A stretch of 64,000 bases of DNA from JAFDBW01 sp963825575 (GCA_963825575.1 CAWGUB010000009.1:62001-126000); one strand, 5' to 3'. Shown: positions 26,218-35,472, counted from the stretch's first letter. Numbers and translations are program-made. The notes: generated by a model not told the origin, from the letters alone.

Positions 26218-26264
26218 GACAGTTACCTTGTTACCATCACAACGGATGGGGTCAGGTAACTGTC
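26218..26264. terminator. Long-loop hairpin after the ChaN-like gene
   Basis: 11-bp stem GACAGTTACCT/AGGTAACTGTC separated by 25 bases, eight bases past the stop codon. No clear T run follows, so it may be an RNA-stabilising hairpin rather than a terminator. Confidence 0.5.
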
Positions 26265-26281
26265 ACCGATTGTTCGCATTT

Positions 26282-26306
26282 AAAGCCGCGCCTCACGTGC
26301 GGCTTT
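26282..26306 (-). terminator. Terminator of fba
   Basis: Stem AAAGCCGC/GCGGCTTT with a 9-base loop, three bases past the fba stop on the minus strand; the stem itself ends in TTT, followed by AAATGCG. Confidence 0.7.
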
Positions 26307-26309
26307 CGT

Positions 26310-27290
26310 TTACGCCTTGCCGGCACTTCCCAGAACAGTCGCGTTCTTGTGCTTGAGCAGTTCGGTCAGCTCTTTGCGAGCGGCCCCGAGGTACTTGCGC
26401 GGGTCGAATTCGCCCGGATTGTTGGCCAGGTACTCACGGACTTTGGCGGTCACGACCAGGCGCCCGTCAGAATCGATATTGATCTTGCAGACCGCACTCT
26501 TCGCAGCCCGGCGCAGCTGGTCCTCTGAGACGCCGATCGCGCCTTCCATCTTGCCGCCATACTTATTGATCAGGGCGACGTAATCCTGAACCACGCTCGA
26601 GGCACCGTGCAGAACGATCGGGAATCCCGGAATACGCTTCTCGATCTCTTCGAGGATATCAAAACGCAACGGCGGCGCTTCTTCGCCGTCTTTCAGCTTG
26701 AATTTGAATGCCCCGTGGCAGGTGCCGATGGAGATCGCCAGCGAGTCGACGCCGGTCTTCCTGACGAAATCCTCGACCTCCTCGGGCTTGGTGTAGGTTG
26801 ACTTTTCCGCCTGGACATCGTCCTCAATGCCCGCCAGAACTCCGAGTTCGCCTTCGACCGTTACGTCGAACTGGTGAGCGTATTCTACGACCTTCCTGGT
26901 CAAGGCAACATTTTCATCGTAAGAGAGGTGCGAGCCGTCGATCATCACCGAGGAGAAGCCGTTGTCGACGCAGGACTTGCAGATCTCGAAGGAGTCGCCA
27001 TGGTCCAGATGCAGACAGATCGGAATATCGGCGCCCATTTCCTGGGCCATCTTCACCGCACCCATCGCCATGTAGCGCAGCATGGTGGCATTGGCGTACT
27101 CACGGGCGCCCTTGCTGACCTGGATGATGACCGGCGAACGGCTCTCGGCACAGGCGGTAACGATCGCCTGGAGCTGCTCGAGATTGTTGAAATTGTAAGC
27201 CGGGATGGCATAGCCTCCGTCAACGGCCTTGGCAAACATTTCACGGGTATTGACCAGACCGAGTTCAGAATAGTGGACCGTATTGCTCAT
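26310..27290 (-). CDS. fba: Class II fructose-bisphosphate aldolase
   Basis: Zinc-dependent aldolase of 326 residues for glycolysis and gluconeogenesis. Seen: AIPAYNFNNLEQLQAIV near the start, the metal-binding HLDHGDSFEICK (first zinc histidine side), DGSHLSYDENV, VEGELGVLAGIEDD, GTCHGAFKF and LHGASSVV with the second zinc histidine. The start at 27288-27290 follows AGGAGAA. Single gene, with a copy of the interspersed element upstream. Confidence 0.96.
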   Translation of the reverse strand: MSNTVHYSELGLVNTREMFAKAVDGGYAIPAYNFNNLEQLQAIVTACAESRSPVIIQVSKGAREYANATMLRYMAMGAVKMAQEMGADIPICLHLDHGDSFEICKSCVDNGFSSVMIDGSHLSYDENVALTRKVVEYAHQFDVTVEGELGVLAGIEDDVQAEKSTYTKPEEVEDFVRKTGVDSLAISIGTCHGAFKFKLKDGEEAPPLRFDILEEIEKRIPGFPIVLHGASSVVQDYVALINKYGGKMEGAIGVSEDQLRRAAKSAVCKINIDSDGRLVVTAKVREYLANNPGEFDPRKYLGAARKELTELLKHKNATVLGSAGKA

Positions 27291-27394
27291 CAGAAGAGTT
27301 CTCCTTTGTAGATAGTTTCCGCCGTTATTTTTATGACAAACCTTAATACCAATTCATCCGCGACAAGTCCAGACCAAACTCCCGCGTCTGTCGC

Positions 27395-27891
27395 TCTTAA
27401 TTCTTTATTCTTAAAATCAAAACCGGCAGTTCGCGTACTGCCGGACGCCATACTTTTGTCCGGCAACAAAAGTATGCAAAAGTGCCTGCTCCTTGCGGAG
27501 GGCATCTCCTTTGCCAGGTTTCTGAGGGATCCAGTACCGGCAGAGCTTAATAAGCCGGCCCGTTACAGGGGGCCTTCCTTGCAGTGTGACTTACAGGGGA
27601 AAAGCTTAAAAACATGACAACCGTTGCAACCCTCCACAAAAGGAGAGGCTCTCAAGAGCCTCGTCGCCTGCGGGGGAAACCTGGGTCCTGGATCGATAAA
27701 AACCATCCGGATTGAGGTCGCCGCCTTGACGAGCCAGACATGCCCGGCGCAGCGTTGGCCCTTTTCTGCTTACTCTTTTGGGCCAGCAAAAGAGTAAGGC
27801 GCAACCGGGGTGCACGACCCCCGGCTTCTGATTTTGTCCTTAAATTCCAGACGACAATGAAAAAGGGCAACGAATTAACCATCCGTTGCCC
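27395..27891 (-). repeat. Interspersed hairpin-ended element, copy B
   Basis: Same orientation as copy A. The outer hairpin at 27865-27891 has stem GGGCAACG/CGTTGCCC and an ATTAACCAT-containing loop. Inside are the hairpins CTTACTCTTTT...AAAAGAGTAAG (about 27768-27799) and CATACTTTTGT...ACAAAAGTATG (about 27450-27477), plus the conserved GGCTCTCAAGAGCC core. The left outer hairpin is degenerate. It lies between fba and cbiET. Confidence 0.85.
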
Positions 27892-27956
27892 TTCAATCTG
27901 AAAAGACTAAAAACCGTATCTCGCCTACCAGGACCTGATCACACAGACAGACAAGA

Positions 27957-29168
27957 TTATTCCTTGACGGCCACCACGACAAAAACCGGATTGAAAGCTT
28001 CAAACATCTTGTAATCAGTCAGTGGCCTGGTCCGTGCGATATTGACTGAAGTCACTTCCAGCTCATAACCGGCGTTCTCAAAAAACTCGGTTGCCGCGGT
28101 TAAGGTATCGAGGGTGGCTGAATTGAGCACGACGCGTCCGCCGGTCGCCAATCGACCATCGACAGCCTCGAGGATCTTCCAGAGATGGCCTCCGGAGCCG
28201 CCGATGAACACCCGGTCGGGGTCCGGCAGGTCGTCGAGACAATGCGGGGCCTCTTCCTCGACCAGGGTGATGTTGCGGGAGTTGAACTTCTGCAGGTTTT
28301 TCTTCAGATAGGCCAGGCACTGGGGGTTGCGCTCCACGGCAAAGACCTGGCCGTTCGGCATCAGGTGGTCCGCCTCGATGCTCACCGAACCGGAACCGGC
28401 GCCGATATCCCAGAGAATCATATCGTGGCGCAGGCGCAGCTTGGCCAGGCTCACGGCCCTGACCTCTTCTCTGGTGATCAGCTTCTTGACCGTGGCGAAA
28501 GCCTCATCAGGGATCCCCAGGCAGGGGCCGGCACCATCACCACCGGCTTCGTATTCCTTGATCAGGATCAGGACATTCAACGGTGCTGCTGTTATGTCAA
28601 GCAATGCCTTGAGGTCAGTGCGGGTAATCGCCTCTTCCGGCGTACCGAGATTTTCACAGAGGTAGGCGGTGTAGCCATCACGCCCGCGTTCGATCAGTTC
28701 GATGGCAATCGCCGAAGGAGTGTTCACTGCATCGGTCAAAATGGCGATCTTGTCATGGGCAACAACCTGATCGACCGTACCCTTCATCCCCCGACCCTTG
28801 GCTGAGACAAATACGGCATCGTCCCAAGGCTCTCGAATCTTGGCAAAAGCATACTGGACCGAGCTCACATTCGGCACGAATTCCAGTTCTGCATCAGGCA
28901 GGTTTCGCAGCAGATAGCGCCCGATGCCAAAGAAGAGCGGGTCTCCCGAGGCGAGCACGACAGCAGCCCCTTTGGCCGCGGCCAGACACTCCACAACCGG
29001 AGCCAGATTGGTTTCTGTCACCAGGGTTTCACCTTTGAAGTCGGGGAACAGTGCCAGTTGGCCGGCGCCACCGATCAGGATATCCGCCTGCTCGACAATT
29101 TCCAGGGCCCTGCGACTGAATCCCTCCTGGCCTTCAATCCCGGCGCCGATGACATGGATTGTTTTCAT
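27957..29168 (-). CDS. cbiET: Precorrin-6Y/cobalt-precorrin methyltransferase-decarboxylase (CbiE-CbiT fusion, CobL)
   Basis: 403-residue fusion for corrin ring synthesis. Residues 1-200 are the CbiE tetrapyrrole methylase domain (IHVIGAGIEG, VVLASGDPLFFGIGRYL, VSSVQYAFAKI). Residues 215-403 are CbiT, a Rossmann methyltransferase that also decarboxylates (LILWDIGAGSGSVSIEA-like motif, VFIGGSGGHL). It methylates C5 and C15 and removes the acetate carboxyl. In an anaerobe the cobalt-early pathway is expected, so cbiET is the better name. The start is at the ATG at 29166-29168; AGGAGG is about 12 bases upstream. The other corrin genes are not in the window. Confidence 0.93.
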   Translation of the reverse strand: MKTIHVIGAGIEGQEGFSRRALEIVEQADILIGGAGQLALFPDFKGETLVTETNLAPVVECLAAAKGAAVVLASGDPLFFGIGRYLLRNLPDAELEFVPNVSSVQYAFAKIREPWDDAVFVSAKGRGMKGTVDQVVAHDKIAILTDAVNTPSAIAIELIERGRDGYTAYLCENLGTPEEAITRTDLKALLDITAAPLNVLILIKEYEAGGDGAGPCLGIPDEAFATVKKLITREEVRAVSLAKLRLRHDMILWDIGAGSGSVSIEADHLMPNGQVFAVERNPQCLAYLKKNLQKFNSRNITLVEEEAPHCLDDLPDPDRVFIGGSGGHLWKILEAVDGRLATGGRVVLNSATLDTLTAATEFFENAGYELEVTSVNIARTRPLTDYKMFEAFNPVFVVVAVKE

Positions 29169-29311
29169 TTGCCTGCATCCTCCTGGAGATGGCTGCTGAA
29201 GAAAGGTCATTCCCGATCACAGGACACCCTGCGAACAGTCTAAAACCAACTCTATACTCGTTCCCGGTGGCCTCGTCAACCCCGCTCTGTGCGATCAATC
29301 TGCCGAAACCA

Positions 29312-29929
29312 TCAGGGCTTCTGGTGTGCTGTTCCATTCAGAAGCCTGACAACCGAATGTCCATCATCCAGGTAATCAATGATGTTCAGACAGCCGTAGT
29401 CCTGCTCTATGGAGAACGCCTGCTCCAGGGCGGCACCGATTGCATCGAGCAAAACAATCCGGTTCATGCCGCCGTGCGCCACCACGGCGACATCGCCACC
29501 CGGGTGCTTTTCCAGAATGCGCCTGATCACCGGCCGGATGCGGTCCGCGGCATCCTGCAGACTTTCCCCGCCCGGCACCTGGTAATTGGTCAGGTCCTGC
29601 AGACGCTTTTGCCAGTCATGCGGGTAAGCCTCCTGCAGCTCGGTCCATGTCCGGCCTTCCCAGTCGCCGAAATTAATTTCGCGCAAGGCCTCTTCCGCAG
29701 CAACGACCAGATCGTGTCGATCGGCAATCAACCGGGCGCAATAGAGGCTGCGGTCCAGGTCGCTGGAGTAGACCGCGTCCAGATCAATATCAGCCAGGCA
29801 AGCGCAGACCCGGTCAGATTGCTCTTTGCCGAGCCCGGTCAGGAGGACGTTGATCTGCCCGTTGTAACGCTTCTCCTGATAACCCTCAACCTGGCCGTGT
29901 CGCACCAGGTAAATACGTGTACGTTGCAT
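29312..29929 (-). CDS. cobC: Histidine phosphatase family protein, probable alpha-ribazole phosphatase CobC
   Basis: 205-residue phosphoglycerate-mutase-fold phosphatase. The catalytic LVRHGQ motif is near residue 8, followed by YNGQINVLLTGLGKEQ, SSDLDRSLYCARLIA, the acid EINFGDWEG and the second catalytic histidine in VAVVAHGGMNR. The sequence fits CobC, which removes phosphate from alpha-ribazole-5'-phosphate or adenosylcobalamin phosphate in the last part of B12 synthesis. The neighbouring cbiET gene supports this; another small-molecule phosphatase is possible. The ATG at 29929 was chosen over a TTG two codons earlier. Confidence 0.82.
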   Translation of the reverse strand: MQRTRIYLVRHGQVEGYQEKRYNGQINVLLTGLGKEQSDRVCACLADIDLDAVYSSDLDRSLYCARLIADRHDLVVAAEEALREINFGDWEGRTWTELQEAYPHDWQKRLQDLTNYQVPGGESLQDAADRIRPVIRRILEKHPGGDVAVVAHGGMNRIVLLDAIGAALEQAFSIEQDYGCLNIIDYLDDGHSVVRLLNGTAHQKP

Positions 29930-29972
29930 CGACAAGCCCTAACAAGGTTAGTGTCATTGAAAAAAAATTTTA

Positions 29973-30551
29973 TTACAGGACTGCCGAAATCAATTCCCAA
30001 ACTTCGTCATACCCCTGGCGGTTCAACACGGAAAAAGACGTGAAGAGATCCGCAGGGAGCCCTGTACTGCCGGCAATTTTTGCCATACGCCGCTGCAACT
30101 GGTTACGGCTGATCTTGTCAACCTTGGTCACCACCGGGATCGTCGGGATTTCATTCTCCTCCAGCCAATCCAGGAATTGCAGATCTTCACTGCTTGGATC
30201 GCGGCGGACATCGAGCAGCCAGACGACGGCTTTCAGCGTTGACCGTCCATGCAGATAACCATGCACCATCGGTTGCCATTGTTCGCGCACTGAACGCGGC
30301 GCCTTGGCGAAACCGTAACCCGGCAGGTCAACAAAATACAGGGCTTCGTTGATGGCAAAAAAATTCAGTAGCTGGGTGCGCCCGGGAGTCGACGACGTGC
30401 GAACCAGCCCCTTGCGATTAAGCAGGCAATTGATCAGGCTGCTTTTCCCGACATTGCTGCGCCCGGCAAATGCAATTTCAGGCAAGTCTGCAGGAGGGCA
30501 GCTTTTCAGGGCCGGGGCACTGGTGACAAAGTCTGCGCTATGGACAATCAT
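29973..30551 (-). CDS. engB: Ribosome biogenesis GTPase EngB/YsxC
   Basis: 192-residue GTPase needed for late large-subunit assembly. G1 is GRSNVGKSS (residues 30-38), G2 lies around TSSTPGRTQ, G3 is DLPGYG, G4 is TKVDK. Length and motif spacing are those of EngB. It ends 43 bases before cobC on the same strand, possibly one transcript. Confidence 0.95.
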   Translation of the reverse strand: MIVHSADFVTSAPALKSCPPADLPEIAFAGRSNVGKSSLINCLLNRKGLVRTSSTPGRTQLLNFFAINEALYFVDLPGYGFAKAPRSVREQWQPMVHGYLHGRSTLKAVVWLLDVRRDPSSEDLQFLDWLEENEIPTIPVVTKVDKISRNQLQRRMAKIAGSTGLPADLFTSFSVLNRQGYDEVWELISAVL

Positions 30552-30736
30552 TAAAGGGGATTCCCGTCATCAAGAATACGTTTTTTTACCCGGAGCTCAA
30601 CGGTCTCATTTTAACATAGTGTCTTGAAATCACCCAGCCTTCAGTTCTTTTGGCAGTAAGGGGCCTCATGAAATGGAAAGTTTCTCTAACAGACAATTTA
30701 AAACGATGCCTTTTGCCCTGTTTTTGGTATGCAGTA

Positions 30737-30765
30737 TTGCACAACCACTACTACTGCGGTATAAA
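30737..30765 (+). promoter_or_regulatory. Sigma-70-type promoter of the ferritin gene
   Basis: TTGCAC (30737-30742) and TATAAA (30760-30765) with 17-base spacing, about 60 bases before the start codon. Good match to the housekeeping consensus. Confidence 0.6.
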
Positions 30766-30823
30766 TTTTAGTTAGGCAGAATGTGTAAAAAAAACATCTA
30801 TCAAATTCAAGGAGGCTGTCAAA

Positions 30824-31336
30824 ATGTTTAGCGACAAATTGCTCGACGCAATGAACGAGCAGATGAAAAATGAATTCCTCTCCGCCTATCTCTACATGGC
30901 CATGGGTGGTTATTTCGAATCAGAAGACCTGCCGGGGCTGGCATCATGGATGCGCGTCCAGGCACTGGAAGAGCTCACCCACGGTGAGAAGTTCTTCCAT
31001 TTCCTCTGCGAGGCCGGTGGGAGAACAGACCTGCGCGCAATCGACGCACCGCAGAATGACTACGAGTCGCCTCTCGCCTGCTTCGAGTATTCGCTGGAGC
31101 ATGAAAAATTCGTCTCCGCCAGCATCAACAAGCTGGTGGACCAGGCACGTAAAGACAACAACCACGCAACAGAAATCTTCCTGCAGTGGTTCGTCACCGA
31201 GCAGGTGGAAGAAGAAGCCAGCTTTGGCCTGATCGTAAAAAAACTCGAGCGCATTGGCGACGATGGCAACGGCCTGTTGCGGCTCGACGAAGAACTCGCC
31301 CAACGCACTTTCGTGCCCCCTGCTGCTGGAGCCTGA
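30824..31336 (+). CDS. ftn: Ferritin
   Basis: 170-residue FtnA-type ferritin storing iron as a ferric mineral. The four-helix bundle carries the ferroxidase ligands: E in NEFLSAYLYM, the EELTHGEKFF pair (E-x2-H) and EQVEEEASF late in the chain. No haem-ligand methionine typical of bacterioferritin is evident, so classical ferritin is preferred. AAGGAGG is eight or nine bases before the ATG. It is followed by its own terminator and by a diiron rubrerythrin-like gene, a natural pair for iron and peroxide handling in an anaerobe. Confidence 0.94.
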   Translation: MFSDKLLDAMNEQMKNEFLSAYLYMAMGGYFESEDLPGLASWMRVQALEELTHGEKFFHFLCEAGGRTDLRAIDAPQNDYESPLACFEYSLEHEKFVSASINKLVDQARKDNNHATEIFLQWFVTEQVEEEASFGLIVKKLERIGDDGNGLLRLDEELAQRTFVPPAAGA

Positions 31337-31363
31337 GCCAGGGGTACCGACCGGATGTCGACC

Positions 31364-31394
31364 AGATAAGGCGGATGATCAATCCGCCTTATCT
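31364..31394 (+). terminator. Terminator after ferritin
   Basis: Perfect 13-bp stem AGATAAGGCGGAT/ATCCGCCTTATCT with a 5-base loop, then GATTTAAT. 28 bases past the ferritin stop. Confidence 0.8.
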
Positions 31395-31424
31395 GATTTA
31401 ATCAGTGCGGAAGAAATTTTTCGT

Positions 31425-31452
31425 TTGGCATGTTGATGTTTTCTGGTAGTAT
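31425..31452 (+). promoter_or_regulatory. Putative promoter of the rubrerythrin-like gene
   Basis: TTGGCA (31425-31430) and TAGTAT (31447-31452) spaced by 16 bases, about 70 bases before the start codon. It sits just past the ferritin terminator, which supports separate transcription. Confidence 0.5.
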
Positions 31453-31524
31453 TCCCCGTCTTTGAATTCTCTAACTCTGTTAACGACTCTGCAAATTATA
31501 AATAAAAGCTCTGAGGAGGATGAC

Positions 31525-32022
31525 ATGTTTGACAAAATTGAAATGAAAGACGCCGTACGCCGGGCCATGCAGACCGAGAAAAACGCCATGGAATTTTATC
31601 AGCGCGGCGCGGAAATGATGAAGAATGCTGAAGCAAAAAAGGTTTTCGAACTACTGGCCCGCGAAGAGCGTGAGCATGCCGAATGGTTCTACAATGTCTA
31701 TCCCGGTGACGACATCCCTGATCTGCAGGGATTTCTCAACTCCGGCGCAGACAAGGATTCGGACTGGATGAAAGAACTGGACCAGGTCAAGGCAGGAAGC
31801 TTCAACGAGCGTAAGGCGATGGAACTCGCCATGGAAAAAGAGAAAAACCTCGCAGAGCACCTGCGTGCCCTGGCCGGGAAAATCGAAAATGCCGAAGTTC
31901 GTGCCGTCTTCGAACAAAACGCCAAGTCAACCGACCATCATTTCCAGATCATCGAGTCTGAGTACGCCCGCCTGATGGGTATGGTTCATGAAACCGACAT
32001 GGATACCTTTGTACGTGAATAG
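31525..32022 (+). CDS. Rubrerythrin-like diiron protein (ferritin-like domain only)
   Basis: 165-residue ferritin-like protein. Two E-x2-H-type halves are visible: EKNAMEFYQRG...AREEREHAEWFY and AMEKEKNLAEHLRAL...STDHHFQIIESEY. There is no rubredoxin-type CxxC centre, so it belongs to the shorter rubrerythrin relatives that probably reduce peroxide or bind iron. The start at 31525 was chosen for the GAGGAGG site five bases upstream; an ATG 21 codons earlier lies in non-coding-like DNA. It follows ferritin but has its own promoter and terminator. Confidence 0.85.
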   Translation: MFDKIEMKDAVRRAMQTEKNAMEFYQRGAEMMKNAEAKKVFELLAREEREHAEWFYNVYPGDDIPDLQGFLNSGADKDSDWMKELDQVKAGSFNERKAMELAMEKEKNLAEHLRALAGKIENAEVRAVFEQNAKSTDHHFQIIESEYARLMGMVHETDMDTFVRE

Positions 32023-32080
32023 GTCAAATTGAAGAGACACAAAAAAACCGGAGCCTGACAGGCACCGTCTCAGATTGTTA

Positions 32081-32118
32081 ACACACCCCGCATGTGATGC
32101 GGGGTGTGTTTTTTTTAC
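32081..32118 (+). terminator. Terminator of the rubrerythrin-like gene
   Basis: 13-bp perfect stem ACACACCCCGCAT/ATGCGGGGTGTGT with GTG loop and a run of eight T. A similar CCCCGCAT-CACGTG-type hairpin lies to the right of element copy D. Confidence 0.92.
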
Positions 32119-32149
32119 CTGGCAGGTGGAGTTTCTGTGAAGCTTAGGG

Positions 32150-32668
32150 TCGCAGAGGGTTAATCTGTTGTCCTTTTGCATTGTGCTCCGGAATTCAAAG
32201 ACAAAAGCAACCCCCGGGGGTTGCGCCCCCCGACTGCGCCTTACTCTTTTGCTGGCCCAAAAGAGTAAGCAGAAAAGGGCCTGCGCTGCGCTGGGCATGT
32301 CTGGTTCGTCAAGGCGGCGACCTCAATTCGGATTCTGCTTATCGATCAAGGACCCAGCTTTCCCCCGCAGGTGCCGAGGCCCTTGAGAGCCTCTCCTTCT
32401 GTGGAGGATTGCTTCAGTGGTCATGCTCTCCAGGCTTTTCCCTTGTAAGTCACACTGCAAGGAAGGCCCCCTGTAACGGGCCGGCTTCTTGAGCTCTGTG
32501 GTCTATTGATGACTCAGACATCCGGCAAAGGAGATGCCCTCCGCAAGGAGAAGGCATTTTTGCATACTTTTGTTGCCGGACAAAAGTATGGCGTCGGGCG
32601 GGACGCGACCCGCCGGTTTTACTCTTAAAAAATAAAGAATGATAGCAACAGGTTAACCATCTTTTGCC
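32150..32668 (+). repeat. Interspersed hairpin-ended element, copy C
   Basis: Opposite orientation to A and B. The left outer hairpin is weakened (CAG-AGGGTTAAT-CTG); the right one at 32645-32667 is GCAACAG-GTTAACCAT-CTTTTGC. Internal hairpins match the other copies (CTTACTCTTTT near 32239, GAGGCCCTTGAGAGCCTC near 32377, CATACTTTTGT near 32563, GGCGGGACGCGACCCGCC near 32594). It lies between the rubrerythrin-like and cytochrome genes. Confidence 0.85.
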
Positions 32669-32711
32669 ATCTCTATTATGAATTCTGGCTGAACTTTGTC
32701 AGCAACCCGAA

Positions 32712-32738
32712 CCGGAGTCCTTACAGACTCCGGCTTTT
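32712..32738 (+). terminator. Hairpin with T-rich tail right of element C
   Basis: Stem CCGGAGTC/GACTCCGG, loop CTTACA, tail CTTTTG. It is not adjacent to a gene end; it may be left over from a unit now separated by the element. Confidence 0.6.
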
Positions 32739-33147
32739 GCTTTGGCACATCCAGCACTGCATGTGTTTCTCACCATTGACCTCCTTGTTTGCCTGGCCAT
32801 AACGCAACAAGGCCGTCACTCCACCAACCGGCACCCCAAGTCAAAACAGTCACCTGTCCGTCACATTGCTTTGACTGACACTCCCCGTCATTTGACAACC
32901 GTCAAATAGCTTTATAACGCGATATCGCACCGAGCTTGTGCTTGTCACAGGCATGCCCAGGCACCCTTGATCGGTTATTTTTTCACATAATTCAGTAACT
33001 TATATATATAACCATATATATTGGCATAGATTGTGAATTTAGAATATTCAAAGAACAGAATTTATGCTTGGGTTCCTGGGGCGGCTGCATCAAGGCAGAC
33101 ACAAACCGGAACTCAAAAAAAACCAACATACGGAGGTATCCCAAATC
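32739..33147. other. Upstream region of the cytochrome-porin-octaheme locus
   Basis: About 400 bases with no gene. Short direct and inverted repeats of GTCAAA/TTTGAC type occur at 32835-32908 (for example TTTGACAACCGTCAAA at 32890-32905, a 16-base palindrome with a CAAC-type centre), possibly regulator sites. An AT-rich alternating TATATATA stretch lies at 33000-33022. No GEMM (cyclic-dinucleotide) riboswitch was recognised although such elements often precede cytochrome genes in this group. Confidence 0.45.
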
Positions 33148-33468
33148 ATGAAAAAGTTCTTCAAGCCAGTACTCTTCCTCACCCTTGCAGCCTTCATCGC
33201 CACTTCGGCCATGGCTGCCGAAGGGGGCAACCCGCGCAAAGGCAAGCACCTGTTCAAGAAGACCTGCAAGACCTGCCATTCTGCTGACGGCGCCGGTGGC
33301 GAAGTCACACCGATGACCAAGACCCAGGCCCAGTGGGATCGTCTGTTCGACAAGAAAAAGCATGGCGAAGAAGCGTGGAAGGGCCTTTCAGAACAGGACC
33401 TTAAAGACATTCAGCAGTTTCTTTACGATCATGCTGCTGATTCACCTCAACCGCAGACCTGTGGCTAA
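33148..33468 (+). CDS. Small monohaem c-type cytochrome
   Basis: 106 residues. Signal peptide (about 1-23, ending AMAA), then a class I-like cytochrome with one haem site CKTCH (residues 40-44) and a methionine in VTPMTKTQAQWDRLF that could be the sixth ligand. Periplasmic electron carrier by inference. The ATG at 33148 lies after GGAGG; an earlier in-frame start is not needed. It is the first gene of a probable operon with the porin and octaheme cytochrome, so it may shuttle electrons to or from them. Confidence 0.88.
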   Translation: MKKFFKPVLFLTLAAFIATSAMAAEGGNPRKGKHLFKKTCKTCHSADGAGGEVTPMTKTQAQWDRLFDKKKHGEEAWKGLSEQDLKDIQQFLYDHAADSPQPQTCG

Positions 33469-33505
33469 CAAGGTATCACCACTTTAATTTATTGGAGGCA
33501 AAACG

Positions 33506-35436
33506 ATGAAGAAATTCCTTCTCCTGGTCATGGCAGCACTCTTGGCCTTTCCAATGACTGCTTTTGCAGCAAACTCCGAAGAGGCAATGATGAAGGAGCT
33601 GCAGAAACAAATCGCCGACCTGAGTGAAGAGCTCGAAGAGCTTTCTGACCGCCTCGACGGCGCCGAGCGTCACTCAGTCCTCGACCGCATCGAGTTCAGC
33701 GGTGACTTGCGCAGCAAGGCGCACAGCATCCACTACCAGGATGTGACTTTCAACCCGGGCATCAACGTTGATTTCCAGGACTTCTTTGAGAAGTTGGCTC
33801 CGGCAACTGTACCTAACCCAAATTTCCCTGTTGGTTTACCAACTGAACAAAGTGGTCCTCTGGGCGGATTCGTGAGCTTTAACCCCATGGTTCCCGACTA
33901 CCGTGACGTAAATGGCGTCGCAGGGCCGGATGGGATTGCAGACGCAGGTGGCGGATATCCTTGGCAAGGAGATGCTCTGCAAATGGCATCCACCAACCCC
34001 TCTGCTCTCGACAGCATGTTCGCCAACCTGTATAACACCAATCCTGATTTGTACACTCAGCTGCTGACCAACTTTGGGATGTGGGCTGGCCCAGGTGGCA
34101 TGCAGGGTGCAGGCGTAGGGGCCTTCCCACTTGCGATCAAACCCGACACTTACGACATCAACAACGACATCATGTACAGCACCCGCCTGCGCCTGAACAT
34201 GAAGGCCAAAGTGTGGGACAATGTCAAGTTCGCCGGCCGCCTGGTCATGTTCAAGAACTGGGGTGATTCCACCGGCTCCAAGGTATTCGACTCCTGGAAC
34301 GCCTTCACCATGGACGGCACCAACAGCGGCAGCACCTCCGGCGACTGGCTGCGTGTCGACCGGGCTTACTTCGACTGGAGCAACATCGCCGATTCCGGCT
34401 TCTACGTCTCGGTCGGTCGTCGTCCATCGACCTACGGACCGCCGACCCACTTCCGCGAGAATGAACTGCGCGGCGGCACCCCGACCGGCAACGTCATGAA
34501 CCTCAACTTTGACGGCATCACCATCGGTCGCAACATCGAAGACTGGACCGGCATCGAAGGCATGGTCGCCCGCTTCTGCTACGGCCAGGGCTTCGAATCG
34601 GAATGGGGCAACGGCGAACTGTTCAACGAACTTGACAAGATCAAGGACACCCACTTTGCCGGCTTCAACGTCGACCTGTTCAATGACGGCACCAACTTCC
34701 TGCAGACAACGGTCTTCACCGCCCAGAGACATCAACGACGGCTTCAAAGGCACGATCGCTTTCCCGAATCAGTATGCAGCGCTGTTCGCCCCGACTCTGT
34801 ACAAGGACATCCAGAAGTTCCCCAACTTCAACTTTGTGACCCGCGTTCAGCCCAGCACCGAGATCGGTGACATCAACCTCGGCCGGTCTCGTCTTCTCCC
34901 GCGAAGAAGATGAACGGCATCAAGTGGTTCACCTCTGCCGGCTGGACCCAGATGCGCCCCAACGGTAACGCCGGCATGTTCGGCGGCATGGGTACCGATG
35001 CTGTCTTCAAGGCCCAGCTGAACTCGGACGGTACGGAAATCATGATGGTTCCGAAACAGCAGCCGAAGACAAGAACCGCAACGGTTACGGCTTCTACGCC
35101 GGTGTGCAGGTTCCTGCACCGATAGGCAAGGTCGGTCTTGAGTACAATTATGGCTCCAAGTACTGGACTCCTTTCACCCAGGGCCAGGATGACGTGATCG
35201 GCAGCAAGCTGGCGACCCGCGGTCATGTCGGCGAGGCATACTACATCTTCGACATCAACCCGCGCATGTCGATCAAGCTCAGCGGCATCTACTACGACTT
35301 CGAGTACACCGGCAGCGGTTCTCCGGTAGGCAAGCCGAAAGATATCGACGACGTCAAGGACGGCAAAGCATATTCCCTGCTGCCCGCCATCGATACGGCA
35401 TACGATCTGAATGCCATCGTAACAGTGCAGTTTTAA
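33506..35436 (+). pseudogene. DUF3373-type outer-membrane porin, interrupted by clustered frameshifts
   Basis: Signal peptide (1-22), a short coiled coil (KELQKQIADLSEELEELSDRLD) and a beta-rich body of about 640 codons in total, ending in phenylalanine (TVQF) as outer-membrane barrels do. Resembles DUF3373 porins found beside cytochromes in Geobacter relatives. Coding runs in one frame to about 34727, shifts at TAQ/DINDGF, again near 34882 (an extra G in CTCGGCCGG would restore LAGLVFS), near 34910, and near 35055, then stays in frame to 35436. All segments between keep good coding sequence, so either the gene died very recently or the assembly is wrong over 330 bases. Confidence 0.8.
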
Positions 35437-35448
35437 GTCGGATAATCA

Positions 35449-35472
35449 GGGGGAGAGGTTCGCCTCTCCCCC
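35449..35472 (+). terminator. Hairpin between porin and octaheme cytochrome gene
   Basis: Perfect 10-bp stem GGGGGAGAGG/CCTCTCCCCC with a TTCG tetraloop. Only GTTACTTACTT follows, so termination may be partial; it could also stabilise the porin mRNA end. Confidence 0.7.

Noticed and set aside
29211..29311. Possible cobalamin riboswitch or small gene between cobC and cbiET
   Set aside because: GCCACCGGG resembles part of a B12 box, but the rest of the aptamer is missing and the gap is only about 100 bases.
32740..32775. Sigma-54 promoter (TGGCAC...TGCA) upstream of the cytochrome locus
   Set aside because: Spacing between the two parts is four or five bases too long.
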